From CAZVRZ01 sp964629965 (GTDB lineage: Bacteria; Chloroflexota; Anaerolineae; Anaerolineales; UBA4823), in assembly GCA_964629965.1 (NCBI GenBank), contig CAZVRZ010000075.1, positions 1-25,883 of the forward strand: a stretch of DNA of 25,883 nucleotides. Direction: 5' to 3'. The translations under genes and the position numbers were made by a program. The notes under the pieces were generated by a model. It was not told where the DNA came from, did no database searches, and saw only the letters and a list, made by a program, of their open reading frames with translations. This document shows positions 5,946-14,434 of the stretch, piece after piece; position 1 is the stretch's first letter, and each line of letters starts with the position of its first letter.

Positions 5946-8453
5946 ATGAACTACGAAAATGACAATCTTAAACATACCGCGTTGACAGGTTTAACCGCTA
6001 AGGAGGTCTTAGAAAGCCGTGCTCAATACGGCGAGAATCGTTTGCCTGCCGAGAAAGGCGTTTCTGGCTGGACAATCTTGTTGAATCAGCTTAAAAGCCC
6101 ACTGGTTTACATTATCCTGGCTGCCGCCGGTATTTCACTGGCATTGGGTGAACTGGGCGACTTCGCCATCATCATGGCAGTGGTAGTGATCGATGTGATC
6201 TTGGGTTTCGTGCAAGAATACCAGGCCCAGCGCACCTACGTGGCATTGAAAGGCTTGCTCAAGCCGACCACCACGGTGATCCGCGACGGGCAGCGCGTGG
6301 AGGTGGAAGTATGGGAGCTGACGCCGGGCGACCTGGTGGTGTTGAATGCGGGTGAAAAAGTTCCCGGCGACGGTGTGCTGTTAGAAGCCACCAAGGTGGC
6401 GATCGATGAGGCCATCCTGACGGGCGAGAGCGAGACGGTAAACAAGCAGGCTATCCGCCAGAGCGATGAACCTGCCTCTGAAATCACGCCTCTTCCTCAA
6501 ACGCAGGTCTTTATGGGGAGCACGGTGGTCACTGGGCGAGGCATCTTGCGCATTACCAGGACCGGCGTCAGAACCGAACTGGGGCAGATTGCGGCCAGCC
6601 TGAGCGAGCATGTTGAAGAAGAGACCCCCCTCCAGATGAGGCTCAAGGCTTTCAGCAAGCTGTTGACCTATGTCGTGGTAGCAGCCACCCTGGTGATCCT
6701 GGTGGTGGGATTGCTGATGGGACGCGGATTTTTCGATATGCTGCGCACCTCCATTATCCTGGCCATTGCAGCGGTACCTGAAGGCCTGCTCATTGCTGTG
6801 ACGGTGATCCTGGTGCTGGGCATGCGCAAGATCCTCAAGCGCAACGGCCTGGTGAAGCGGCTGCAGGCGGTGGAAACGCTCGGTTCCGTGACAGTGATCT
6901 GCACCGACAAGACCGGCACCCTCACCGAAGGCCGCATGCGGGTGAGCCGCGCCGATTTGCTGGATGCGGAGCGCGCCCTGCAAACCGTGGTTTTGTGCAA
7001 TAACCTGGAAGGCCCGGTGGATATTGCCCTGTGGGAATATGCTGAAAAACAGCTTTCCGGCGGGCCCCAGCAGCTATTCGACAAGGTGGAAAGGCTGGCT
7101 GAAGAATTATTCAGCAGTGAAACGAAATACATGATCACCGAGGTCACCAGCGAACTGTTTCAAAAAGAACAGTATTACTTCCTTAAAGGCGCACCAGAGA
7201 TCGTGCTAGGAATGTGCGCTGCAACGGATGAAGAGCGCACACGCCTGCTGGCGCAGGTGGATGAATGGGCCGGCGAAGGCTTGCGGCTTTTGGGGTTGGC
7301 ATATCGCCAGGGGGGCGAGCTAGAGAAATATAATGGATATACCTGGGTGGGACTGCTGGGCATGGAAGACCCTGTACGCGAAGGCGTGTTGGAGGCCATC
7401 CAGTTGGCGCAGAAAGCCGGCATCCGGATCAAGATGATCACCGGCGACTACCGGCGCACGGCCGAGCGCATCGCCAGCAGCATCGGCTTGCTACAAGCGG
7501 GGGACCAAGCCCTGGAAGGTGGGCAGATTACGGCCTTAAGCGATGCACAGCTTCAGGAACAGGTGAAGAATACGGCAGTATTTGCGCGCATCCGCCCGCA
7601 AGACAAATTCCGCATCATTAAGGCGCTGCAAGCCAACGGAGAGGTAACCGCCATGATCGGCGACGGCGTGAACGATGCGCCGGCGCTGAAGCGCGCCAAC
7701 ATCGGCGTGGTGGTGGGCAGCGCCACCGATGTCGCCAAAGAGACCGCCGACCTGATCCTGCTGGACAATAATTTCCGCACCATCGTGGCGGCCATCGAAG
7801 AAGGCCGGGTGATCTTTTCCAACATCCGCAAGGTGGTGGCCTATGTGCTGTCCAACTCGTTCGCCGAGGTGCTGACGATCTTCACCGCCATGATGCTGCG
7901 CTGGCCGACTCCGCTGACGGTGGCCCAGATCTTGTGGATCCACCTGATCTGCGATGGACCATTGGATATCGTGCTGAGCTTCGAGCCCAAGGAAGAAGGC
8001 ATCATGGATGAAAAGCCGCGCGCCTTGAAGGCGCCGATCCTGACCCACCTGGGAGCCTCCCTGATCGGCGTGATCAGTATCGCCAGCTCGTTCTTCGCTC
8101 TGACGCTGTTTGCTCATTACAACCAGGTGCACGGCGATGCTGCAACCGGGCAGAGCATTGTATTTGCCAGCTTTGCGATCAACTCGATCGTGTACATATT
8201 CGCCTACCGCAGCATGCGCCTGCCAATTCATCGCATGAATAAACTCACTGCCAACAAGCCCCTGATCTGGGCAGCGCTGGCAGGCTTTACGACCATCGCC
8301 ATCGCCTTCTTGATCCCTGGCTTGCGAAACCTGTTGGGAATCGTGCCCTTGACCCTGGAAGAATGGGGCTGGGTGACCGGTATTGGAGTGGTCCTACTGA
8401 TGCTGGTGGAGATCGGCAAGGCAGTCAGCAATCGATTGCATGCGAACGATTGA
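5946..8453 (+). CDS. P2-type cation ATPase with altered transport site, possible zinc exporter
   Basis: 835 residues with the full P-type set: TGES 159-162 (actuator), PEGL 278-281 in M4, DKTGT with phosphorylated D321, KGAPE in the N domain, and GDGVNDAP 572-579. The N-terminal cation-ATPase segment, PEGL and the four C-terminal helices make it P2-like (SERCA/PMCA group), not a P1B metal pump: there is no CPx or metal-binding N domain. The N domain is compact, about 250 residues from D321 to GDGVND. M6 reads WIHLICDG where SERCA has WVNLVTDG, so Asn796 becomes H666, Thr799 becomes C669, and Asp800 is kept as D670. In M5, Glu771 corresponds to E641 and Asn768 to S638. Soft His/Cys ligands plus the SmtB-like sensor upstream suggest Zn(II) or another transition metal. 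Calcium or manganese export remains possible. Confidence 0.9.
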   Translation: MNYENDNLKHTALTGLTAKEVLESRAQYGENRLPAEKGVSGWTILLNQLKSPLVYIILAAAGISLALGELGDFAIIMAVVVIDVILGFVQEYQAQRTYVALKGLLKPTTTVIRDGQRVEVEVWELTPGDLVVLNAGEKVPGDGVLLEATKVAIDEAILTGESETVNKQAIRQSDEPASEITPLPQTQVFMGSTVVTGRGILRITRTGVRTELGQIAASLSEHVEEETPLQMRLKAFSKLLTYVVVAATLVILVVGLLMGRGFFDMLRTSIILAIAAVPEGLLIAVTVILVLGMRKILKRNGLVKRLQAVETLGSVTVICTDKTGTLTEGRMRVSRADLLDAERALQTVVLCNNLEGPVDIALWEYAEKQLSGGPQQLFDKVERLAEELFSSETKYMITEVTSELFQKEQYYFLKGAPEIVLGMCAATDEERTRLLAQVDEWAGEGLRLLGLAYRQGGELEKYNGYTWVGLLGMEDPVREGVLEAIQLAQKAGIRIKMITGDYRRTAERIASSIGLLQAGDQALEGGQITALSDAQLQEQVKNTAVFARIRPQDKFRIIKALQANGEVTAMIGDGVNDAPALKRANIGVVVGSATDVAKETADLILLDNNFRTIVAAIEEGRVIFSNIRKVVAYVLSNSFAEVLTIFTAMMLRWPTPLTVAQILWIHLICDGPLDIVLSFEPKEEGIMDEKPRALKAPILTHLGASLIGVISIASSFFALTLFAHYNQVHGDAATGQSIVFASFAINSIVYIFAYRSMRLPIHRMNKLTANKPLIWAALAGFTTIAIAFLIPGLRNLLGIVPLTLEEWGWVTGIGVVLLMLVEIGKAVSNRLHAND

Positions 8454-8498
8454 CCGGCAAGCGCATAGGCTGGTAAGGAAACACAAGGAATAACGCGA

Positions 8499-10748
8499 AT
8501 GGCGATCATTCTCAAGAATCTCCTGCGACGGAAAATACGCACGCTGCTGACCGTACTGGGCATCTGCGTGGGAGTGATCGCCATTATTGTGCTGGGCGCC
8601 CTGGCAGATGGGTTCAAGGCCGGCTACGGCTCGATGATGTCGGGCAGCAAAGCCGATCTTGTCCTCAGCCAGCCAGACACCATGGATATCAGCTACAGCG
8701 CCGTTGATGAAGAGGTCGGCGCCGAGCTCGAAGCGCTGCCCGAAGTCAGGGCAGTCAGTGGGATGCTCCAGGGTATCACGCAAAGCGAAGGCGAGGCATT
8801 CTTCATCGTCTTTGCATATCCCGAAGATAGTTTCATGCTGGAACGTTTCCGGATCAAAGAAGGCTTGGGGCTCTACGATCATATTCCGCGTGAGCTGCGC
8901 GGCACGCCCATTTTGCTGGGGTCAGCCGCCGCCGAAGTGATGGATAAAGGCGTTGGCGATACGCTGCGAGTGACCACAAGCACCTATCGCATCGTGGGCA
9001 TCTATGAAACCGGGGATGCCTTTGAAGACAGTGCCGCTCTCTTGCGACTGGAAGACGGGCAGGATTTGCTGGGAAAGGAACGCCAGGTAAGCCTGTTCTA
9101 CATCCGGCTCAAAGAACCCGGCCTGCGGGCCCGGCTGGAAGAGCGGGTGGCGCGCCAGTGGCCTGACCTGAAGTTGAGCGGGACGAGCGAATTTGCCAAC
9201 AAACAGTCCATGCAGGCTATGCTGCAGGCATTTGTATGGATTATCGGCGGGCTGGCGATCGTGATCGGCGGGGTGGGGATGCTGAATGCTCAGCTCATGG
9301 CAGTGTTCGAACGCACCCGCGAGATCGGCGTCTTACGCGCCATGGGATGGAAACGGCGGCGGGTTTTGGGGATGATCCTGGGCGAATCGGTGCTGGTCTG
9401 CCTGGCAGGGGGCGTGCTGGGCACCTGGATGGGCTGGCTCTTGCTGCAATTGCTGTCGAAGTTTACCGTGCTAATGGGAACCCGCACGGGCAATATTCAC
9501 CCTGGCTTGATCGCACAGGCCATGCTGATTGTGTTGATCTTGGGGGTGATCGGCGGGCTTTACCCGGCCTGGCGGGCGGCGCGCCTGCCGCCGGTGGAAG
9601 CCCTGCGTTATGAAAGCGGCAGCAGCAAAGTGCGCCGCCTGCCCGTGGGCGGCATGGCAGTGCAGAGCCTGTGGCAGCGCTCGACCCGCAGCCTGCTCAC
9701 CCTGGGCGCCATCGGTCTGACGGTAGGCGCAATCATCGCTATGGAAGCGATCGTGCGTGGATTTTCCGCTGGTTTCACCGAGATGGCCAACGGCACCCAG
9801 GCTGAGATCATGATCCGCCAGGACGATATCGCCGACACGACCCTCAGCGTCATCGATGAGCGAGTGATCGATGCTATCGGCGCCATGCCCGAAGTACGCA
9901 GCGCAACTGGGGCGGTCTTCACCGGCCTGATGCTGCCTGATTCGGGCATCATGTTCATACTGCAAGGGTACGCCCCCAACGAATTTGGCATCCGGCGATT
10001 CCACATCGTGGAAGGCAACCCGATCACCGGCAACCGGCAGATCTTGCTTGGCGATCTCATGGCCGATGCCTTGAAAAAAGGAGTCGGAGATGTGGTTGAG
10101 ATCAGTGGAATGCGCTTTCGGGTGGTGGGAATCTACGAAACCAACGTGAGTTGGGAACAGATGGGCGGCGTGACCACTTTGCGCGATGCCCAAAACTTCG
10201 TCGGCCGGCCGCGCCAGGTGAGCATGATCGCGATCAAGCTGGTGGATGCCGGCCAGGCCCAGGCAATGGCCGCTCGTTTGAACAGCAAATTCCCGGGGAT
10301 TTACGCGGCGGTGAGCAGCGAGTTTGCAGAAGAAATGCCCGACATGAAATCATCCAATGCCATGTTAGGTGGGATCTCCCTGATGGCAGTGCTGGTCGGC
10401 GGGCTGGGCGTATTGAACACCATGTTGATGTCGGTTTTCGAGCGCACGCGCGAGATCGGCGTGCTGCGCGCCCTGGGCTGGCGGCGCAAGGCCGTGCTGG
10501 GAATGATCCTGCGGGAAGCAGTGCTGTTGGGCCTGCTGGGGGGCGTGCTGGGCATTCTCATTGCATTCAGCCTCATTGCGCTGTTGCAAATGTCGACCAC
10601 CCTGGGCAGTTGGGTTGACCCGGTGTGGGCCTGGGAAGTTTTCGCCCGCGCGATTATCCTCTCACTATTTTTGGGCGTGATGGGCGGATTGTATCCGGCC
10701 TACCGCGCCACCCGGCTCCAGCCGGTGGATGCCCTGCGCTACGAGTGA
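8499..10748 (+). CDS. Tandem-duplicated MacB/FtsX-type ABC permease (two modules in one chain)
   Basis: 749 residues made of two homologous halves, 1 to about 380 and 386-749. Each has an N-terminal membrane helix (LLTVLGICVGVIAIIVLGAL; LLTLGAIGLTVGAIIAMEAI), a MacB-like external domain, and three terminal helices. Each external domain contains KGVGD, a YETG/YETN loop and an RQVS strand. Each half has the FtsX signature: ERTREIGVLRAMGWKRRRVL and ERTREIGVLRALGWRRKAVL. Each ends in GLYPAWRAARLPPVEALRYE or GLYPAYRATRLQPVDALRYE. The single chain would supply both permease subunits of the usual MacB dimer. AAGGA precedes the ATG. It follows the ATPase by 45 bases and is followed by its adaptor and ATP-binding subunit. 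Confidence 0.9.
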   Translation: MAIILKNLLRRKIRTLLTVLGICVGVIAIIVLGALADGFKAGYGSMMSGSKADLVLSQPDTMDISYSAVDEEVGAELEALPEVRAVSGMLQGITQSEGEAFFIVFAYPEDSFMLERFRIKEGLGLYDHIPRELRGTPILLGSAAAEVMDKGVGDTLRVTTSTYRIVGIYETGDAFEDSAALLRLEDGQDLLGKERQVSLFYIRLKEPGLRARLEERVARQWPDLKLSGTSEFANKQSMQAMLQAFVWIIGGLAIVIGGVGMLNAQLMAVFERTREIGVLRAMGWKRRRVLGMILGESVLVCLAGGVLGTWMGWLLLQLLSKFTVLMGTRTGNIHPGLIAQAMLIVLILGVIGGLYPAWRAARLPPVEALRYESGSSKVRRLPVGGMAVQSLWQRSTRSLLTLGAIGLTVGAIIAMEAIVRGFSAGFTEMANGTQAEIMIRQDDIADTTLSVIDERVIDAIGAMPEVRSATGAVFTGLMLPDSGIMFILQGYAPNEFGIRRFHIVEGNPITGNRQILLGDLMADALKKGVGDVVEISGMRFRVVGIYETNVSWEQMGGVTTLRDAQNFVGRPRQVSMIAIKLVDAGQAQAMAARLNSKFPGIYAAVSSEFAEEMPDMKSSNAMLGGISLMAVLVGGLGVLNTMLMSVFERTREIGVLRALGWRRKAVLGMILREAVLLGLLGGVLGILIAFSLIALLQMSTTLGSWVDPVWAWEVFARAIILSLFLGVMGGLYPAYRATRLQPVDALRYE

Positions 10749-10791
10749 CGAGCAGGGAATGAAAGATTGCTTTGGTTCGGAGGAGGCTGAA

Positions 10792-11958
10792 ATGAAACCT
10801 TATATCAAAATCGCTGCCTGGATCATCATTTGTGTATTAGCCCTCACCGGCTGTGAGGCGCTGGGTGCAGAACCGGCCGCCACGCCCGAGGTCAACCAGG
10901 TTGAAACTTTCGATTCGATCATCAGCGCGACCGGGGTGGTAGCGCCTGAGCAGTGGGCAACCCTGAGCATGGCCGGGCAGGGATTGGTGGCCGAGGTGCT
11001 GGCGGCAGAGGGCGAGCACGTGACCGCCGGCCAACCCCTGGTGCGCCTAGAAGGCCAGGCTGCCGCCCAGGCCAAGGTGAGCGCCGCCCAAAACGAGATC
11101 GTGCAGGCGCAGCAGGCGCTGGATGATGTGCACAGCAACGCCGCAGTGCAGGCATCCCTGGCATGGCAAATCTTTACCGACGCCCAGCAAGCATTGATCG
11201 ACGCCGAACGCGAAATGGAAGATTTCGACCTGCAGGAATACAAAGATGACCTGGATGAGGTGCGCAAAAAGGTGAACGAAACCGAGGATGATTTGAAAGA
11301 CGCCCAGGAAGATTACGAGCCCTACGCCGATTGGGATGAAGATAATCAAACTCGCAAAGATTATCAAAAACGCCTGGATGACGCCCAGCGCGCATACGAT
11401 GAAACCCTGCGGGTCAAAGAAGAACTGGCGCTTGACAAAGAACAGGCCGCGGCCGCTTTGGCACTGGCGCAGGCCAACCTGGACCAGGCCCAGGAAGAAT
11501 ACGAACAACGCCAACCCGGCCCCGACCCTGATGAATTGGCCCTGGCGCAGGCACGGCTGGACCAGGCCAAGGCCCAACTGCTGGCCGCCCAGGAAGCGCT
11601 CGCCAACCTGGAACTGCGTGCGCCCTTCGAGGGCGTGGTGTGCTTGTTAGAGGCGCGCGTGGGCGAATGGCTGACGCCGGGGATGCCCGTCATTGCGTTG
11701 GGCAAGCTGGATGGTTTGCGGGTAGAGACCACTGATTTGAACGAGATCGACGCAGCTCGGATCCAGATGGGGGATACCGTCATCGTGACCTTCGACGCCC
11801 TGCCCGGCATCACCGTTGGCGGCACCGTCCAGCGCATTGCCTACAAATCGGCCGAAGGCTCGGGAGTCAACTATACCGTAGTCGTCCTGCTCGATGAGAT
11901 TCCCGCAGGGCTGCTCTGGGGTATGACCGCTTTTGTAGATATCGAGGTGAAACAATGA
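10792..11958 (+). CDS. Lipoprotein membrane-fusion (HlyD/MacA-like) adaptor
   Basis: 388 residues. The frame opens at 10729 inside the permease gene, but ATG at 10792 is preceded by GGAGGAGG and starts a proper lipoprotein signal with lipobox LTGC (C21). A barrel-sandwich half follows (GVVAPEQWATLSMAGQGLVAEVLAAEGEHV, then GQPLVRLEGQ). Next is a long, highly charged Ala/Glu/Asp/Gln-rich coiled-coil hairpin (about residues 70-255), the second half-motif LELRAPFEGVVCLLEARVGEWLTPGMPV, and a C-terminal beta-barrel. This is the MacA/HlyD design. In a monoderm-like cell it would sit on the outer face of the membrane and work with the tandem permease rather than reach an outer-membrane channel. Its stop overlaps the next start as ATGA. 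Confidence 0.88.
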   Translation: MKPYIKIAAWIIICVLALTGCEALGAEPAATPEVNQVETFDSIISATGVVAPEQWATLSMAGQGLVAEVLAAEGEHVTAGQPLVRLEGQAAAQAKVSAAQNEIVQAQQALDDVHSNAAVQASLAWQIFTDAQQALIDAEREMEDFDLQEYKDDLDEVRKKVNETEDDLKDAQEDYEPYADWDEDNQTRKDYQKRLDDAQRAYDETLRVKEELALDKEQAAAALALAQANLDQAQEEYEQRQPGPDPDELALAQARLDQAKAQLLAAQEALANLELRAPFEGVVCLLEARVGEWLTPGMPVIALGKLDGLRVETTDLNEIDAARIQMGDTVIVTFDALPGITVGGTVQRIAYKSAEGSGVNYTVVVLLDEIPAGLLWGMTAFVDIEVKQ

Positions 11959-12788
11959 GCGCCGCGCTGATGATCGAAACCCACGACCTCAGCCGCATTT
12001 ACGGCGACGGGGAAGAGATCCGCGCCTTGGACGGGGTCAACCTGCTGGTGGCAGCCGGCGAATTCATGGCCGTCATGGGTCCCAGCGGCAGCGGCAAAAG
12101 CACCTTGCTGAACGTTTTAGGGGCGCTCGACCGGCCCACCGGTGGGCAGATCTGCGTGAACGGGCAGGACCTGGCGAAGCTGCGCGATATAGACGGCTTT
12201 CGGGCCAAGACGGTGGGCTTCATGTTCCAACTGCATAACCTGCTGCCCACTTTGACGGCCCGCGAGAACATAGAAATTCCCATGACCGGTTACCAGGGGG
12301 TCAAGGCGCGCCGCCAGCGGGCCGGGGAACTGTTGGAATTGGTGGGCTTAGGCGATCGCATGAACCACCTGCCGGGACAGCTTTCTGGCGGGCAGCGCCA
12401 GCGCGTGGCGGCGGCCCGCGCCCTGGCAAACCAGCCTCTCCTGGTATTGGCAGACGAGCCCACCGGCAGCCTGGATAGCATCGCCGGGCAGGATCTGATG
12501 GCCCTGCTCAAAGAATTGAATCGCACCCAGGGAGTGACCTTTGTGATCGTCACCCACGACCCGGCCGTCGCCCGGCAAACACGCCGCGTGGTAGTCATGG
12601 CCGATGGCAAGATCGCCCGCGAAGACCGGATTGGCTCCCCGCTGGAAGAAGATTTGAAGATGTGGCGCCATTCGGGCCTGGGGCAACAGATCTTCGCCGG
12701 AGATCATGCCGGGCTGCAGGCCCTGGGCATCTCGGATCACCAGATTGGGGATGTGAAAGCGATCCTGGCGCTAGCCAATGGAAGTTGA
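11955..12788 (+). CDS. ABC transporter ATP-binding protein, MacB/LolD-like with C-terminal extension
   Basis: 277 residues. Motifs are Walker A GPSGSGKST, Q-loop region GFMFQLHNLLPTLTARENIE, signature LSGGQRQR, Walker B LLVLADEPTGSLD and H-loop in VTHDPAV. It is the ATPase of the exporter formed with the two preceding genes, and starts by a 4-base ATGA overlap with the adaptor. After VVVMADGKIARE it carries about 55 extra residues, including EEDLKMWRHSGLGQQIFAGD, that LolD/MacB-type subunits normally lack. I do not recognise this tail; it could be a regulatory or partner-contact element. Confidence 0.92.
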   Translation: MSAALMIETHDLSRIYGDGEEIRALDGVNLLVAAGEFMAVMGPSGSGKSTLLNVLGALDRPTGGQICVNGQDLAKLRDIDGFRAKTVGFMFQLHNLLPTLTARENIEIPMTGYQGVKARRQRAGELLELVGLGDRMNHLPGQLSGGQRQRVAAARALANQPLLVLADEPTGSLDSIAGQDLMALLKELNRTQGVTFVIVTHDPAVARQTRRVVVMADGKIAREDRIGSPLEEDLKMWRHSGLGQQIFAGDHAGLQALGISDHQIGDVKAILALANGS

Positions 12789-12877
12789 GCCAGATAAAAA
12801 GTAAGCGCAGAACAGCAGCAGAAGGATCTGGCCCGCTAGAAACTGCACCGGGCAGGTAACCAGAACCTGCAGACCTC

Positions 12878-12906
12878 TTGCAAGGCACTCCATCTTAGTG
12901 CAAAAT
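12878..12906 (+). promoter_or_regulatory. Promoter candidate of the MttB cluster
   Basis: TTGCAA (12878-12883) and CAAAAT (12901-12906) are separated by 17 bases, predicting a start near 12913, about 30 bases before the MttB-family ATG. The intergenic gap of 155 bases after the ABC ATPase also argues for a new transcription unit. Both boxes are imperfect. Confidence 0.4.
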
Positions 12907-12943
12907 AGATGGTAATCCGCTTGCAGAAAGGTCAAATACACGT

Positions 12944-14434
12944 ATGAAAACTGCGCGCTTTGAAGTTCTGAACCCAGAGGAGGTCGAGCGCATCCACGCG
13001 GCCTCGATGGAAATACTGGCTGAAGTGGGCATCAAGGTCAATTACAAGAAAGCCCGCGAGATTTTTCGGGAGGCCGGCGCGGAAGTGGACGAACAAACGC
13101 TGGCAGTCAAGCTGCCGGAGAAGCTCGTTCGATGGGCAGTAGACCAGGCGCCCAAACAATTCTCGCTGTTCGGCAGAGAGGCAGAATTTCGCCTGGACAT
13201 TGGGCCCACACAAACCGAGCCCATCTTCGCCGGGCTTGGTACACCTACACGTATTCTCGACCTACAGAATGGCCAGGTGCGCCCCACAACCAAACAGGAT
13301 ATGATCGATCATCTCATCCTGATCAATGCCTGCCGCCAGATCCACAATTCGCAAATGGATGTTTGGCCCAACGATATCCCCATGACCACCATCCACAGCG
13401 AAGCGATCTGGGCCTGGGCACACAACAGCCGCAAACCGTACGGCATGGGCTGCTACGGTTACCTGCCCACCTGGGACATGATGCGCATGATGTCGGCGGC
13501 GGTAGGCGGCAAGGAAGAGTTGCAAAAACGGCCGCGTTTCTTCGCCATTTGCTCCGTGGTCAGCCCGCTGCAGATGGACCGGGCGCAGGCAGAAGGATTG
13601 CTGATCTGCGCCGAGTACGGCCAGCCGGTGACGCTGGCGCCGGAGGCAGTGGCCGGGATGACGGCCCCGGTGACGCTGGCAGGGCTGCTGGCGCAGGAGA
13701 ATGCAGCCATCCTGGCGCACATTGCCCTGGCGCAAATCTTTCGCCCAGGCACACCCGTGTTGTATGGAACCGTTTCTACCGTTGCCAATTTACGCTACGG
13801 CACGGTGGCGTTGGGTGCGATGGAAACCGGCCTGATCACAGCAGCCTCGGCACAGATGGCACGCTTCTATGGATTACCCATCCGCAGCGTGGGCGGAGCG
13901 ACCGACTCCAAGCGCGAAGACCTGCAAGCCGGGTTCGAGCGCCTGGGAACCCTGCTGCCGGCAGTGCTGGCAGGTGTCAACCTGATCACCTGCGCCGGCA
14001 CGCTGGACAGCACCATGATGGAAAGCCACGCTCTATTGATGTTGGACGATGAGATGTGCGCAGCAGCCCTCAGGTTGGCGCGCGGCATCGAAGTGAATGA
14101 CGAAACGTTAGCCGTGAACTTGATCAAGAAAGTGGGCTATTCCGGCAGCTATATCGCCGAGAAGGACACTTCCCGGTTGTACCGCAAAGAGCTCTTTCTG
14201 CCGACCCTGTTTTCGCGCGAACCTTACGAAGCTTGGGAAAAAGAAGGCAGCAAGCTGGCCATCGACCACGCCCGAGAACGCGCCCTGGACATCCTGGCAA
14301 AGCACCAGCCCTACCCGCTAGACCCGGCCAGCGAGCAGGAACTGGAAGCCTTCAGAGAATCGGTGGCTGCTCGCAGCCTGGACGATTTCTATCGCTATGA
14401 GATCGAAGAGAATCAGGATCTGACCGTCTTATGA
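12944..14434 (+). CDS. MttB-family (trimethylamine methyltransferase-like) protein, non-pyrrolysine
   Basis: 496 residues, normal for the MttB superfamily (COG5598, recalled). Family-like features are the start FEVLNPEEVERIHAASMEILAEVGIKV, an AGLGTPTRILDLQNGQVRPTT segment, the central SVVSPLQMDRAQAEGLLICAEYGQPV, APVTLAGLLAQENAAILAHIALAQ, and the C-terminal TIM-barrel part with IRSVGGATDSK. The frame is continuous, with no in-frame TAG, so it is a non-pyrrolysine member. Characterised ones (such as the glycine betaine enzyme MtgB) move a methyl group from a quaternary amine to a corrinoid protein. No corrinoid protein or reactivase is present here. It overlaps the transporter gene downstream by ATGA. 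The substrate is unknown. Confidence 0.88.
   Translation: MKTARFEVLNPEEVERIHAASMEILAEVGIKVNYKKAREIFREAGAEVDEQTLAVKLPEKLVRWAVDQAPKQFSLFGREAEFRLDIGPTQTEPIFAGLGTPTRILDLQNGQVRPTTKQDMIDHLILINACRQIHNSQMDVWPNDIPMTTIHSEAIWAWAHNSRKPYGMGCYGYLPTWDMMRMMSAAVGGKEELQKRPRFFAICSVVSPLQMDRAQAEGLLICAEYGQPVTLAPEAVAGMTAPVTLAGLLAQENAAILAHIALAQIFRPGTPVLYGTVSTVANLRYGTVALGAMETGLITAASAQMARFYGLPIRSVGGATDSKREDLQAGFERLGTLLPAVLAGVNLITCAGTLDSTMMESHALLMLDDEMCAAALRLARGIEVNDETLAVNLIKKVGYSGSYIAEKDTSRLYRKELFLPTLFSREPYEAWEKEGSKLAIDHARERALDILAKHQPYPLDPASEQELEAFRESVAARSLDDFYRYEIEENQDLTVL

Noticed and set aside
12789..12832. GCCAGAT/ATCTGGC inverted repeat after the ABC ATPase as terminator
   Set aside because: Loop of 30 bases and no T-run; not convincing.
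12944..14434. Pyrrolysine-containing MttB
   Set aside because: The frame is continuous at normal family length with no in-frame TAG.
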